Shown piece by piece: positions 27,892 to 36,669 of a DNA stretch of 64,000 bases. A model generated the notes under the pieces. It was given only the letters and a program-made list of their open reading frames with translations, ran no database searches and had not been told where the DNA came from. Source of the DNA: JTS-RE37 sp041744575 (GTDB lineage: Bacteria > Bacteroidota > Bacteroidia > Flavobacteriales > Flavobacteriaceae); the NCBI GenBank assembly GCA_041744575.1, contig JBGTKP010000025.1, forward strand, positions 1-64,000, given 5' to 3'. The position numbers were made by a program, and so were the translations under genes. Numbering within the stretch: position 1 is the first letter of the stretch; each line of letters starts with the position of its first letter.

Positions 27892-28131
27892 TCAATTGGT
27901 ACGTAAAGCGTGTATCAATTGTTTTTTGTTCATTTTCGAACGGTCTTCTATCCCGACATTTTTTGCTTGTGAGTAGAGTTCCTGTTTGGTCCATTCCTCA
28001 TATTTTTTGGCTTTCCCTCCTTTGTGACCCGAATCGGGGGTATTGGCAATTCGGGCCGACTTTTCCTTGCTGTATCCTTTCTCAAGTAAAGCCTGATACT
28101 GTTCTTCGTTCTTAATCCTGGGATCTGGCAT
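27892..28131 (-). CDS. Small KGG/Rho-N (SAP-like) domain stress protein
   Basis: Basic protein of 79 residues. The frame extends 20 codons upstream, but the Met at 28131 is chosen because MPDPRIKNEEQYQALLEKG is the usual start of this family. The middle has SGHKGGKAKKYEEW, a Gly-rich stress-protein-like motif, and the end KQELYSQAKNVGIEDRSKM is a Rho-N/SAP-like helix-extended-loop-helix that may bind nucleic acid. Related small proteins are often encoded among desiccation or osmotic stress genes, which fits this neighbourhood. Confidence 0.75.
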   Translation of the reverse strand: MPDPRIKNEEQYQALLEKGYSKEKSARIANTPDSGHKGGKAKKYEEWTKQELYSQAKNVGIEDRSKMNKKQLIHALRTN

Positions 28132-28368
28132 GATTTTTAGTATTGAGATTACTGTGAATTTTTTAAAAATCGAAATTAAATTTACAATCAAAATTTTACT
28201 TTAACTGATCCCATCACGATAATTTAGGCCTTCTCATATATGGAGTTGCCTTGATGATTTCAGGTGGACGGAAGCTTCCATGATACACATAGCCAAGATC
28301 TTATAAGCCATACTGATTGCAAGGAGGTATATTTTACAAACCCCAGGTGCGTCCTGCGGAAAAAATAA

Positions 28369-29226
28369 TTATCCTCCTATGATTTCACCACCATTGATGT
28401 GCAGGGTCTGGCCTGTCATATAACTGCTATCCTCACTTGCCAGAAAAACATAGGCCGGTCCCACCTCTGATGGCTGCCCCATCCGGCCCATGGGTACATC
28501 CTTCCCAAAATCCGCAAGTTCCTTTCCTTTAAACGTGGCAGGTATCAGGGGCGTCCAAATGGGTCCCGGAGCTACTGAGTTGACACGGATGCCTTTTTTG
28601 GCCAGAAGGCCCGACAAGCTTCGCGAAAAGGAAACGATGGCACCTTTGGTGCTTGCATAGTCCACAAGGTGTTCACTTCCGCGGTAGGCCGTTATGGATG
28701 TCGTGTTGATAATTACATCCCCTTCATGCAGATGCCCAAGGGCCGCCTTGGTAATATAAAAGAAAGAATAGATGTTTGTTTCAAAAGTGGTATGCAGGAT
28801 CGTAGCGGTAATGTCTTCCAGGCGTTCTTTTGGAAACTGCATGGCTGCATTGTTGACAACAATGTTTAACTTACCGAACGTATCTACGGTGGTTTTTACG
28901 GCATTGATACAGAATTTCTCATCTTTAACATCCCCCCTGATCAATAGGCATTTTCTGCCATTTTTCTCAATCTCCCGTTGTGTGTCCGCCGCATCCTTGT
29001 CTTCTTCCAGATAAACTATGGCAATATCAGCCCCTTCACGCGCAAAGTGTACTGCGGCACTTTTTCCGATTCCACTGTCTCCGCCTGTGATCAGTGCAAT
29101 TTTACCGGCAAGTTTATCGCTTCCCCTGTAATCTTCACGGATCGTTTTTGGTTCATTATGCATTAGGTGTTGCTGCCCGGGTTGCTTATCCTGTTGATCC
29201 TTTTCGAGTGTTGTACTGTCTTTCAT
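28369..29226 (-). CDS. SDR oxidoreductase, general-stress type (YhdG/YhxC-like)
   Basis: Protein of 285 residues with a polar N-terminal extension (about 40 residues, DQQDKQPGQQH) typical of stress-induced SDRs such as Bacillus YdaD/YhxC. The NAD(P) motif is TGGDSGIGKSAA, followed by NNAA and the catalytic Ser with YASTK. The C-terminus SYMTGQTLHINGGE is standard. It reduces an unknown carbonyl or oxidises an alcohol. It is a single gene. Confidence 0.88.
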   Translation of the reverse strand: MKDSTTLEKDQQDKQPGQQHLMHNEPKTIREDYRGSDKLAGKIALITGGDSGIGKSAAVHFAREGADIAIVYLEEDKDAADTQREIEKNGRKCLLIRGDVKDEKFCINAVKTTVDTFGKLNIVVNNAAMQFPKERLEDITATILHTTFETNIYSFFYITKAALGHLHEGDVIINTTSITAYRGSEHLVDYASTKGAIVSFSRSLSGLLAKKGIRVNSVAPGPIWTPLIPATFKGKELADFGKDVPMGRMGQPSEVGPAYVFLASEDSSYMTGQTLHINGGEIIGG

Positions 29227-29883
29227 TATGTTAACTATTTATGAATGAATTTTAAAAGGGCTAAACCCTAATTCTGGAAATTCATACCCCTCGGTTATCG
29301 GAATGAGGGAATACGAATTTACCAGTTCTGTTCGTCGGTGGCCAGGCAATTGCCCAATAATATTACGGATACTGTATGTGCTCGCGGCAAATTGCCCGTT
29401 AAGGAGTTGAACTTTTTTATACACAGTTCCTGGCATTGGGTAAGGTGGCCGTCCCCAATTAATTTCATACCGTCGGGATTCAAGCTGCTCATATTCCTAA
29501 TCCAAACTGTTGCTTCATCTGCCCTTCGATTCCTGATTCTTTTCCTTTGGAGGCAACCTGTTGCCTTTAGGCCTTCTCCTTCAGGGTGGCGTTAAATTAA
29601 TATGTCAACCATTAGGAAATTGATACGTATGGTACGGAAGTTAGTCCGATCGCCCGGCAAATACTTAAAAGTGAATGGCGCGCCCACTTGTTTTTTTCCA
29701 AATAAATTTTTCGGTTCCGCCAATGGAATGGGGACCCATGTTCTATGGTATATGTTATCGCTATCTTTAATAACTCCCTGTCCGTTACCGGGCTGATCTG
29801 TTCTTCCTCTATTTTTACAAAAGCAGGAGCACTATGCTACTGAAGTGGATATCATTAGGACAATCGTAAGGGGTGGAATAGAT
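29227..29883. other. Gene-poor region, 0.65 kb
   Basis: Several frames of 60-85 codons exist on both strands, but none has a recognisable motif, a plausible start context or a protein-like composition. No hairpin with a T run was noticed. Confidence 0.3.
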
Positions 29884-30093
29884 TCAATTTATTGAGGAAC
29901 CTATTTCGAGAAACGAAATAACAATCGCAATAAAAATGATAAAGAACAATACAGTGATTATAATTGCCCAGGGAAACCTGTTCTTCGGGACATTGGTGGT
30001 CTGATTTCTAAAGTTCGCACCCTTTCGGCCCTTTGTAGGCATTGGTGCACTTTCTTTGGCTTCCATTTTTTCCTTTCCCAGATCTCTGTTCAT
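29884..30093 (-). CDS. Small single-pass membrane protein
   Basis: Predicted protein of 69 residues. The first 40 are polar and basic (MNRDLGKEKMEAKES, then RKGANFRNQ), followed by one strong membrane helix (FPWAIIITVLFFIIFIAIVISF). The ATG is preceded by an A/T-rich leader usual for Bacteroidetes genes. No family is recognised. It is probably real because of its clean topology and the many similar tiny membrane proteins nearby, but it could be chance. Confidence 0.5.
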   Translation of the reverse strand: MNRDLGKEKMEAKESAPMPTKGRKGANFRNQTTNVPKNRFPWAIIITVLFFIIFIAIVISFLEIGSSIN

Positions 30094-30504
30094 AGTTATA
30101 AAAATTTAAGGTTTATGAGCGCCCAATTTAAATTGCCTATTTAAAGTCATAACCTCAGATCCCAGTTTTTTGTGATGTTTAAACTGAGGGGAGAGTATTC
30201 AGAAGGTTCACGTATCAGAATAGAAACCAGTTTAAAAAGGTTCAGGGATGGGATTCTGAAATACAAAAAGAATAAAAAGGTGGAAATTGAGAGATCTATA
30301 TCGCAAATATGATTAACCTGAAACATAGGCTGGACAGGTTTCGCTAATACCCCGTTTTAAGTTGGTCATGGAAGAACAACCCAGGTCAGCGCCTGAACTG
30401 AAAACAGCATTCTCATTTATGGTATTTATTTAAGCATATGGATTACCTGTGTCTTTTCCTTTGCGATATATTAGATCCCTAAGAAATTCAAAATCGGAGG
30501 TTAT
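30094..30504. other. Intergenic region upstream of the PQQ dehydrogenase
   Basis: About 410 bases without a recognisable gene. It should contain the promoters of the small membrane protein (minus) and the dehydrogenase (plus). No clear operator repeats were seen. Confidence 0.3.
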
Positions 30505-31686
30505 ATGGTAAGATTCTTAATTGGCTGTATCTTGTTCTGCTTCGCGGAGATGAAAGGTCAGCAAAAAGAAGGCATTATAGATCAGGAAATCGTGGGCCAC
30601 ATTTATAAACCCAAAAATGCCAAACCGGACACTTCATTCGTGAAGAAAATAAAGGTCCCGACAGGTTTTAAGATTAGCACCTATGCTGAAAATCTGGGTA
30701 AACCCAGAATGATGGCCTTAAATTCCAGTGGAGAGGTTTACGTGACACGCCGGGAGGGTGATATTATTCGCCTCAAGGATGCGGACAATGACGGAAAAGC
30801 CGACAGTCGTGATACGGTACTCATCAAAGAAGGCATACACGGAATTGATATCTTTCAAGATACGTTATATCTTGTTACCGTCAACGAGGTTTTTAAGGCT
30901 GGACTTGAGAAAGACGGAACGTTCAGTAAGCTGGATACACTTATTGATGATCTGCCAGATGGAGGACAACATCCCAATCGTACGCTGGCGATTGGACCGG
31001 ATGGCATGTTATACGTTTCTGTAGGCAGTACCTGCAACGCCTGTGATGAAACAACCATTGAAAGTGCTACACTTATTAAAGTAAATACCATGAATGGTTC
31101 CCGGGCTATTTTTGCAAAAGGTCTCCGCAACACGATTGGTTTTGACTGGCACCCGGAGACCGGGATCCTTTATGGTATGGATCACGGTATTGATTGGCTG
31201 GGGGATAACGACCAAAAGGAGGAGCTCAACCAACTTGAAGAGGGGAAGGACTATGGATGGCCTTATATATACGCGGATGGAAAATATAACCTGGCGGATG
31301 AACCAAAGCAAATGAGCTGGGATGAATATGCCCAGAAAACTACAGATCCGGTGCTTTTATTTACCGCCCACAGTTCGCCCCTTGATATGATATTTTATAG
31401 AGGAACTATGTTTCCCGAAGAGTTCCGGAATAGAGCATTGGTTACTTTTCATGGCTCATGGAATCGCTATCCTCCATCGGGTTATAAATTAATCAACATC
31501 GAATTTGATAATGGCGGCCCCAAAGAGGCCGGCGATCTTGTATCAGGATTTTTAAGCGATGATGGAAAATCACAATTCGGACGTCCGGTCGGACTCCTTG
31601 AACTGGGAGACGGTTCCGTTCTTATGTCGGATGATGAAAATGGAATTATATATAGATTATCCTATGAGCCGCTGATTAAAAATTAA
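30505..31686 (+). CDS. PQQ-dependent sugar dehydrogenase (sorbosone dehydrogenase family)
   Basis: Secreted beta-propeller enzyme of 393 residues. The signal peptide covers about residues 1-18. Family motifs include FKISTYAENLGKPRMMAL, HPNRTLAIGPDGMLYVSVG, KGLRNTIGFDWHPETG, DHGIDWLGD, ELNQLEEGKDYGWPY and TFHGSWNRYPPSGYKL. His and Arg residues of the PQQ site are present. It oxidises aldoses or related compounds with PQQ in the periplasm. No PQQ synthesis genes are visible. It is intact, unlike the related gene at 20305-21446, and belongs to a different subfamily. Confidence 0.88.
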   Translation: MVRFLIGCILFCFAEMKGQQKEGIIDQEIVGHIYKPKNAKPDTSFVKKIKVPTGFKISTYAENLGKPRMMALNSSGEVYVTRREGDIIRLKDADNDGKADSRDTVLIKEGIHGIDIFQDTLYLVTVNEVFKAGLEKDGTFSKLDTLIDDLPDGGQHPNRTLAIGPDGMLYVSVGSTCNACDETTIESATLIKVNTMNGSRAIFAKGLRNTIGFDWHPETGILYGMDHGIDWLGDNDQKEELNQLEEGKDYGWPYIYADGKYNLADEPKQMSWDEYAQKTTDPVLLFTAHSSPLDMIFYRGTMFPEEFRNRALVTFHGSWNRYPPSGYKLINIEFDNGGPKEAGDLVSGFLSDDGKSQFGRPVGLLELGDGSVLMSDDENGIIYRLSYEPLIKN

Positions 31687-31987
31687 ATAAGTGCATACCG
31701 ATCAGCGGACATTGCAATTTATCTTTTAAGCCTTCTTTCAGTGAATCATTATTACCATTAATAAGAATATATCAGGGATTTAAAGTTGATTTTGAAGGAT
31801 GGAATTATTCCAATCCTTCCGATTCATGCTTGAAGTTCCCCTTCGATGAAGGCTTTTCCCCATCACAACTGGTAATTTCAATCAGAGCGGGAATTCATAA
31901 TTAAATCCTTAAAAATTATCAGAGAGGGCCAAGCCGCTCCCTATGTTTCGGAAATTATTATGCAATTCTATTTCAATATGAGCCAAC
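31687..31987. other. Convergent intergenic region
   Basis: About 300 bases between convergent genes. No gene, and no convincing terminator hairpin was recognised. Confidence 0.3.
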
Positions 31988-33097
31988 TCAGGACTTACTG
32001 TCTGAGCTGTCCGATTTTAGCAATTCCGGAAATTTTGCCTTGAATTTATTCATTCTGGGGATGGATACATTGCGGATATAAGGATTTTCAGGATGATGCT
32101 CCTCATAATCCTGGTGATAGTCTTCTGCCATCCAAAATTTCTTAAAAGGTGCCACTTCTGCAGCAATGGTTGCTCCCAGTGTTTCGGACATTTGTTTTTT
32201 CTTGGCATCAATAATCCCCTTTTCCTCCTGGTTGCTGTAAAAGAGTATCGAGCGGTATTGTGAGCCCATATCAGGTCCCTGTCCATTTACCTGCAGCGGA
32301 TCCTGGGAACCAAAATAAACGTCTACCAGGGTACTGAAATTCACCACAGATGGATCGTAAATGACCTCAATGGCTTCAGCATGACCCGTTGTCCCGGTAT
32401 TGCTGTCCTCATAGGTGGGATTTTTCGTATGGCCGCCGGAATAGCCCGAAATCACGTCTTTGACACCCTTTACACTTTCAAATATCGCTTCTGCACACCA
32501 GAAACAACCACTGGCAAAATAAGCTTTGGCATCTGCACCTTTGACAGGTAGCCGGGCATCACCCATTTGCTTTTCGGGAATAAATGTCAATGCCGCTGAG
32601 TTAATGCAATATCGCAAATGAGAAGGGGCAGGACCGTCACGAAAAACATGGCCAAGGTGCAGGCCGGTAGCTTTTTCGAGAACTTCATCGCGGATCATAC
32701 CGGAACTGCTGTCCTTTACCAAAATCACCGCATCATCATTGACCGGTTTTGAAAATGCTGGCCACCCCGTACCGGAATCAAATTTCGCGTCTGAACTGAA
32801 TAAGGGTTCGCCGGTTGAGGCACTTGCATATATTCCTTTTTGCTGGTGGTCATAGTAGGCATTTTTAAAGGCAGTCTCTGTGCCTTTTTTTACCATGACT
32901 TCATATTGCTCTGCATTCAGCAATTTTCTCCATTGGGAATCCGTCTTTGCCATAGGATATTGTTCATTCATGACTATATCCTGCGAGTCCGATACACCCT
33001 CCGCCACGGAATTATTTTTTCTGTCGTTACAGGAAAAAATGAGAAGGCCTGAAATCAAAATAGTGATTACTTCACTGCGGAAAACTTTATATTTCAT
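31988..33097 (-). CDS. msrBA: Bifunctional methionine sulfoxide reductase MsrB-MsrA lipoprotein
   Basis: Protein of 369 residues that starts with a lipoprotein signal (LISGLLIFSC, Cys23). The MsrB domain (about 50-178) has FDSGTGWPAFSKP, HLGHVFRDGP and RYCINSAAL with catalytic Cys164. Its first zinc CxxC is absent, the site reading ASTGEPLF. The MsrA domain (about 190-355) has YFASGCFWCAEAIFE with catalytic Cys198, and GYSGGHTKNPTYE. Together they repair both stereoisomers of methionine sulfoxide in exported proteins. The order B-A and membrane anchoring fit repair in the cell envelope. It is a single gene. Confidence 0.92.
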   Translation of the reverse strand: MKYKVFRSEVITILISGLLIFSCNDRKNNSVAEGVSDSQDIVMNEQYPMAKTDSQWRKLLNAEQYEVMVKKGTETAFKNAYYDHQQKGIYASASTGEPLFSSDAKFDSGTGWPAFSKPVNDDAVILVKDSSSGMIRDEVLEKATGLHLGHVFRDGPAPSHLRYCINSAALTFIPEKQMGDARLPVKGADAKAYFASGCFWCAEAIFESVKGVKDVISGYSGGHTKNPTYEDSNTGTTGHAEAIEVIYDPSVVNFSTLVDVYFGSQDPLQVNGQGPDMGSQYRSILFYSNQEEKGIIDAKKKQMSETLGATIAAEVAPFKKFWMAEDYHQDYEEHHPENPYIRNVSIPRMNKFKAKFPELLKSDSSDSKS

Positions 33098-33443
33098 GTT
33101 TTAATAAATTATTGTTGTATAAGAAGTGCTGATCTACTATTGGTCGCAGGTATTGGCTTTTCCTTTCTTAAAGACCTCAAATTATAAGAAATCATTTCTG
33201 TAAAGGGCCATGGCACGCATTTCAGATCCCTAAGCGTTAAAGATACCAAGTTACTGCCTAATGCGATCGATCATCCTGTTCAGGGGAAAGAATACAAATT
33301 CGCCAACGGATCTGAACTAGACAAAAAACAAATGTTTAGATGTTCGGTGGAATTTTTAAGAAGGTGAAGACGATATCCTATTGTTATTTGCCAGCAATTT
33401 TCCTATTTCAAGGGCTCCGTGCCTTTAACCCGGAAAACCATTG
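33098..33443. other. Intergenic region
   Basis: About 345 bases between the MsrBA start and the SemiSWEET end. A few short frames exist, but no gene or RNA element is recognised. Confidence 0.3.
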
Positions 33444-33698
33444 TCACCGGTACTTAAAGATCAGTACTAGCATAGTAGTATTCAGAATAACCGAAATACC
33501 ATTGGTAATGATTATGGGAAAATCCATTTTCATAAAGCCGTACACAGCCCATAAAAAAACGCCCAGGATCATGACACAGAACATCCAGGGAGAGACACTA
33601 TCAACTTTTTTGGATTTTAAGGCTTTTAGAATCTGAGGCACCGCCGCAACGGTTGTAAAGGTGCCTGCAATAATACCTATCACTTGTGTTCCATCCAT
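33444..33698 (-). CDS. SemiSWEET sugar transporter
   Basis: Membrane protein of 84 residues with three helices, the normal size of bacterial SemiSWEETs, which dimerise to form a sugar pore. The PQ motif is in FTTVAAVPQILKALKSK, followed by VSPWMFCVMILGVFLWAVYG and a third helix with the conserved Asn (IIITNGISVILNT). The frame continues 17 codons upstream, but the Met at 33698 gives the usual N-terminus MDGTQVIG. It is a single gene; the substrate sugar is unknown. Confidence 0.88.
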   Translation of the reverse strand: MDGTQVIGIIAGTFTTVAAVPQILKALKSKKVDSVSPWMFCVMILGVFLWAVYGFMKMDFPIIITNGISVILNTTMLVLIFKYR

Positions 33699-34107
33699 TG
33701 AATGCTCTTTTAATTTTGGAATGCCGATTTTTGGAGATAGGAGTACCACGGTCTAACGCATCTAGAGGTCGTTGTTACCAGGAAATGGTCATTAAAATAA
33801 TACCGGGTATGGCAATGCCGGGGATGATCAGAATTCTGGTGCATGTAATTCAGGTTATCTCCCATGTTGAAGAATTTAATTTCGACAAGTTGCAACTTAC
33901 TTTAGCCTGCTATTGTCGTATTCGAAAAATTGTTTATCCCTTAAAAGTTGGATTGAAAATAGAAAAGTCCCTGAATTTAACGCAATTTTCACTAGCTGAT
34001 ATTGCTCTTTAAAGTCTGGATAAATTACCTTTCATTGGGTATTCTGAAATTGCTTTTAGAAAGCGGAATATAGATATCACTTACGGGGATTGCGTTATTT
34101 AACATAA
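33699..34107. other. Divergent intergenic region
   Basis: About 400 bases between two divergent genes. A plus-strand frame (33686-34012) and a minus-strand frame overlap, and neither is convincing. The region probably contains both promoters. Confidence 0.3.
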
Positions 34108-35187
34108 ATGAATGAGATGAGAGCTTTTATTATTTTCTACTTCGGACTGTTTGCTGGATGTTTATTGGCTCAAAGTCAAAATCCAAAAGGGCAATTTGCC
34201 GTCGGATTCAGACAAATCTATCTTGAAAATAGTGAAACAGAGCAGGTATCGCACCCACTTATTTTGAACCTCTGGTATCCTACCCTGGATACCCTGAACC
34301 ATCAAATTCCCATATCGACCTTTGCGTACAACTACCTGCCGGGCGACATGGAAATTACAGATTCTTTAAAATGGAGCAAGTTAAATGAACTGAAGGAAAC
34401 ATTGATCAAATGGTATGGCGGCTTTGAAGAGGAACGATGGGAAAGTTTTATAAACGCAAACTCCAATGCCCATCAGGATGCACCATATCATCCTCATAGA
34501 TTTCCGTCAATAATCGGACGGCTTCGTGCTTTTTCGACCACACTGATCAACGAGATGCTTGCTTCAAACGGTTATATGGTGTGTATGCTAACACCGGTTG
34601 AGGATTATCCGCCAAGCAACGAACTGGATTATCTGAGGCAGGTTGACAATGAAATCAGACACTTTGAATACGCGCGTAGATATCTTAATCAAGTTATTGG
34701 AATATCTTCAAAAGAGAGCGCATTAATGGGGTTTAGCGGGAATGGGGTGTCCCCCTTCCTGGGGGGAATGATCAGCGAGAACTTCGAGGCAGTAGCGCTA
34801 ATTGAAAGCGGGGTCTTCTTGGACGACATTTTTGCTATTATCTCCAAAGTACCTTACTATTCTCATACTTCTTATAAAATGCCTATTTATTACAGTTATA
34901 ATAAGCAGCAATATGAGCAAAATTCAATGAGCACGTTGTATGACAGTCTTGCAGGGGATCAAAAACACCAGCTATTAATTGATAATCCTGAACATCACCA
35001 CTGGGATTTTGCCACGGAAGGCACGATAGCAGCGAAACTCCTTGGTAATCGGGAGCAGTCGCATATCCGTAATCAGGCGATTGAAATTGGTCTTATCCAC
35101 TCTTCCCTGTTGGAGTTTTTTAATAACTATTTAAAACACACAGCGGTAACAATACCTGCAAGACGTGTGTTAAGTGGTCGTGGATAA
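34108..35187 (+). CDS. Secreted alpha/beta hydrolase (PAF-acetylhydrolase-like)
   Basis: Protein of 359 residues with a signal peptide ending near CLLAQSQ. A second Met at residue 4 is an alternative start. After a family region with HPLILNLWYPTLD, usual for PAF-acetylhydrolase-type hydrolases, the nucleophile elbow GFSGNGVSPF carries the active Ser. The C-terminal HHHWDF region likely gives the His. Esterase or lipase activity in the envelope is expected. Identity beyond the fold is uncertain. Confidence 0.65.
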   Translation: MNEMRAFIIFYFGLFAGCLLAQSQNPKGQFAVGFRQIYLENSETEQVSHPLILNLWYPTLDTLNHQIPISTFAYNYLPGDMEITDSLKWSKLNELKETLIKWYGGFEEERWESFINANSNAHQDAPYHPHRFPSIIGRLRAFSTTLINEMLASNGYMVCMLTPVEDYPPSNELDYLRQVDNEIRHFEYARRYLNQVIGISSKESALMGFSGNGVSPFLGGMISENFEAVALIESGVFLDDIFAIISKVPYYSHTSYKMPIYYSYNKQQYEQNSMSTLYDSLAGDQKHQLLIDNPEHHHWDFATEGTIAAKLLGNREQSHIRNQAIEIGLIHSSLLEFFNNYLKHTAVTIPARRVLSGRG

Positions 35188-35293
35188 GAAGATATATAAC
35201 CCACTTTCCTGTTTGGTAGGGACGGGATTTCTAATGGGATTACCACAAAATCTCGTGCGAAATAATAACAGTGAACCCAAGCTGAATGCAAAA

Positions 35294-35327
35294 AAGCGGC
35301 GACTTCCTCCATATGGTTTCGCCGCTT
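35294..35327 (-). terminator. Rho-independent terminator for the DUF1080 gene
   Basis: Arms of nine bases (AAGCGGCGA at 35294-35302 and TCGCCGCTT at 35319-35327) enclose a loop. Read on the minus strand, the stem is followed by a T run. It lies 60 bases past the stop of the minus-strand gene and may also slow transcripts from the plus-strand gene ending at 35187. Confidence 0.75.
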
Positions 35328-35385
35328 ATAATTGATCTGGTGTAACTTCGAAGCAGACTGCGCGTATTCTGAGTTCCGGATTTCC

Positions 35386-36408
35386 TTATAGCACCGGCGT
35401 CAGCACCACGTTCCTGTAAGCGACGCTGCCGTGGTCTCCCTGTAAATAGATGGGACCGGGGCCAAAAACGTCCGAACTAATCGCTCCGCCTGTCGGGCCA
35501 TTTACCGGTTGGTTGTCCACGATCTTTTTTCCGTTAAAGGTTACTGAAATATGACGGTCTACCAGAAGGATGTCCAGGGTCTGCCATTGACCGGCAGGTT
35601 TTTCGGCAGCCGTAGTGGGTGTAATGCGGCTGTAGACCGCGCCCATATTGTGGGAATCCAAAGGGAGGCCATAGGAATCGACCACCTGAATTTCATATAG
35701 GCCGCGGAGGTAGACCCCGCTATTATTACCCTTTGGGACATTGACCTCTAATTTCAGGTTGAAATCTTCAAATTCCTTCTCCGTTCTCAGGTTGCCATAG
35801 GAAACATGTTCGCCTGTTTCAGATTGTACCGGATCATTCTGCAGGGTGCCGTCCACGACCTTGAAACCATTCGCCAGCCCGCTGTCGATTGGTTTCCACC
35901 CGTCCAGGTTTTTTCCGTTAAAGAGCTGAATGGGTTTACCGTATTTTATGGCATTCAGATCGGGAGCAGGACCTGGAGGGGGCATTCTTTTTCCTGTAAA
36001 AGCACTCTGTTGCTCCCCCATCCCTTCCCAGGACGGGCCGCTCATGGTACCCTTAATTTCGTCTCCTGTTCTTGTCACCCGCAGCGTGTAAGTCCTAATG
36101 TGTTTGCGTCCATCTTCCTTTCCCTCCTGCATTTCCTGTTCGTTGGTTCTAGTGACTACAAGGGTATTTTCATCGATGAGATAGATGTCCGAAACGGGTA
36201 GCACGCTCCCTCCAATCCATAAAAGATCTCCGTCTAAAAATCCCTCCTTTTCATGCACATTCAGCCAGCCCACACCTCCACCTTCGATATTCATTCCCCA
36301 CATGCCAAGAAAGCCATTTTCAGGGGGGGTGGCAGTGAATGGTCTCTCGGCACAGAAAGCAGGCCCTGTCATTCTAAGGGCCATCAGGATCAGCATTGTA
36401 TTTCTCAT
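35386..36408 (-). CDS. Secreted 3-keto-disaccharide hydrolase (DUF1080) domain protein
   Basis: Protein of 340 residues. The Met at 36408 gives a clean signal peptide (MRNTMLILMALRMTG, then cleavage near FCAE), so the ten codons upstream are left out. The N-terminal 130 residues are a beta-rich domain of unknown function (GFLGMWGMNIEGGG). The C-terminal 190 residues are the DUF1080 fold: IQLFNGKNLDGWKP, FNLKLEVNVPKGNNSGVYLRG and GPIYLQGDHG. Relatives hydrolyse 3-keto-glycosides made by exported oxidoreductases. It is a single gene, divergent from GH2. Confidence 0.88.
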   Translation of the reverse strand: MRNTMLILMALRMTGPAFCAERPFTATPPENGFLGMWGMNIEGGGVGWLNVHEKEGFLDGDLLWIGGSVLPVSDIYLIDENTLVVTRTNEQEMQEGKEDGRKHIRTYTLRVTRTGDEIKGTMSGPSWEGMGEQQSAFTGKRMPPPGPAPDLNAIKYGKPIQLFNGKNLDGWKPIDSGLANGFKVVDGTLQNDPVQSETGEHVSYGNLRTEKEFEDFNLKLEVNVPKGNNSGVYLRGLYEIQVVDSYGLPLDSHNMGAVYSRITPTTAAEKPAGQWQTLDILLVDRHISVTFNGKKIVDNQPVNGPTGGAISSDVFGPGPIYLQGDHGSVAYRNVVLTPVL

Positions 36409-36669
36409 TTTCTTAAATATTCCGTTTAAATGTTGCATACTTTATACATCTCACTAAAATTAGGTTTTTATTTAAAAACAACAGGGATGTCCTGTGTTTT
36501 TTATTGATTTATTTAGTGGGTAACGCATGATGCGCAGTCATAAAATGATAAGTAGCCCGAGGGTTCAGAAGGAATAGTATTTACACCTGCGGCATCTGAA
36601 GCAAAGAGTCTGCTGCCCTTCCTGAAAATGAATCTTATAAATATGTAAATTGCATCAATTTTAAATATT

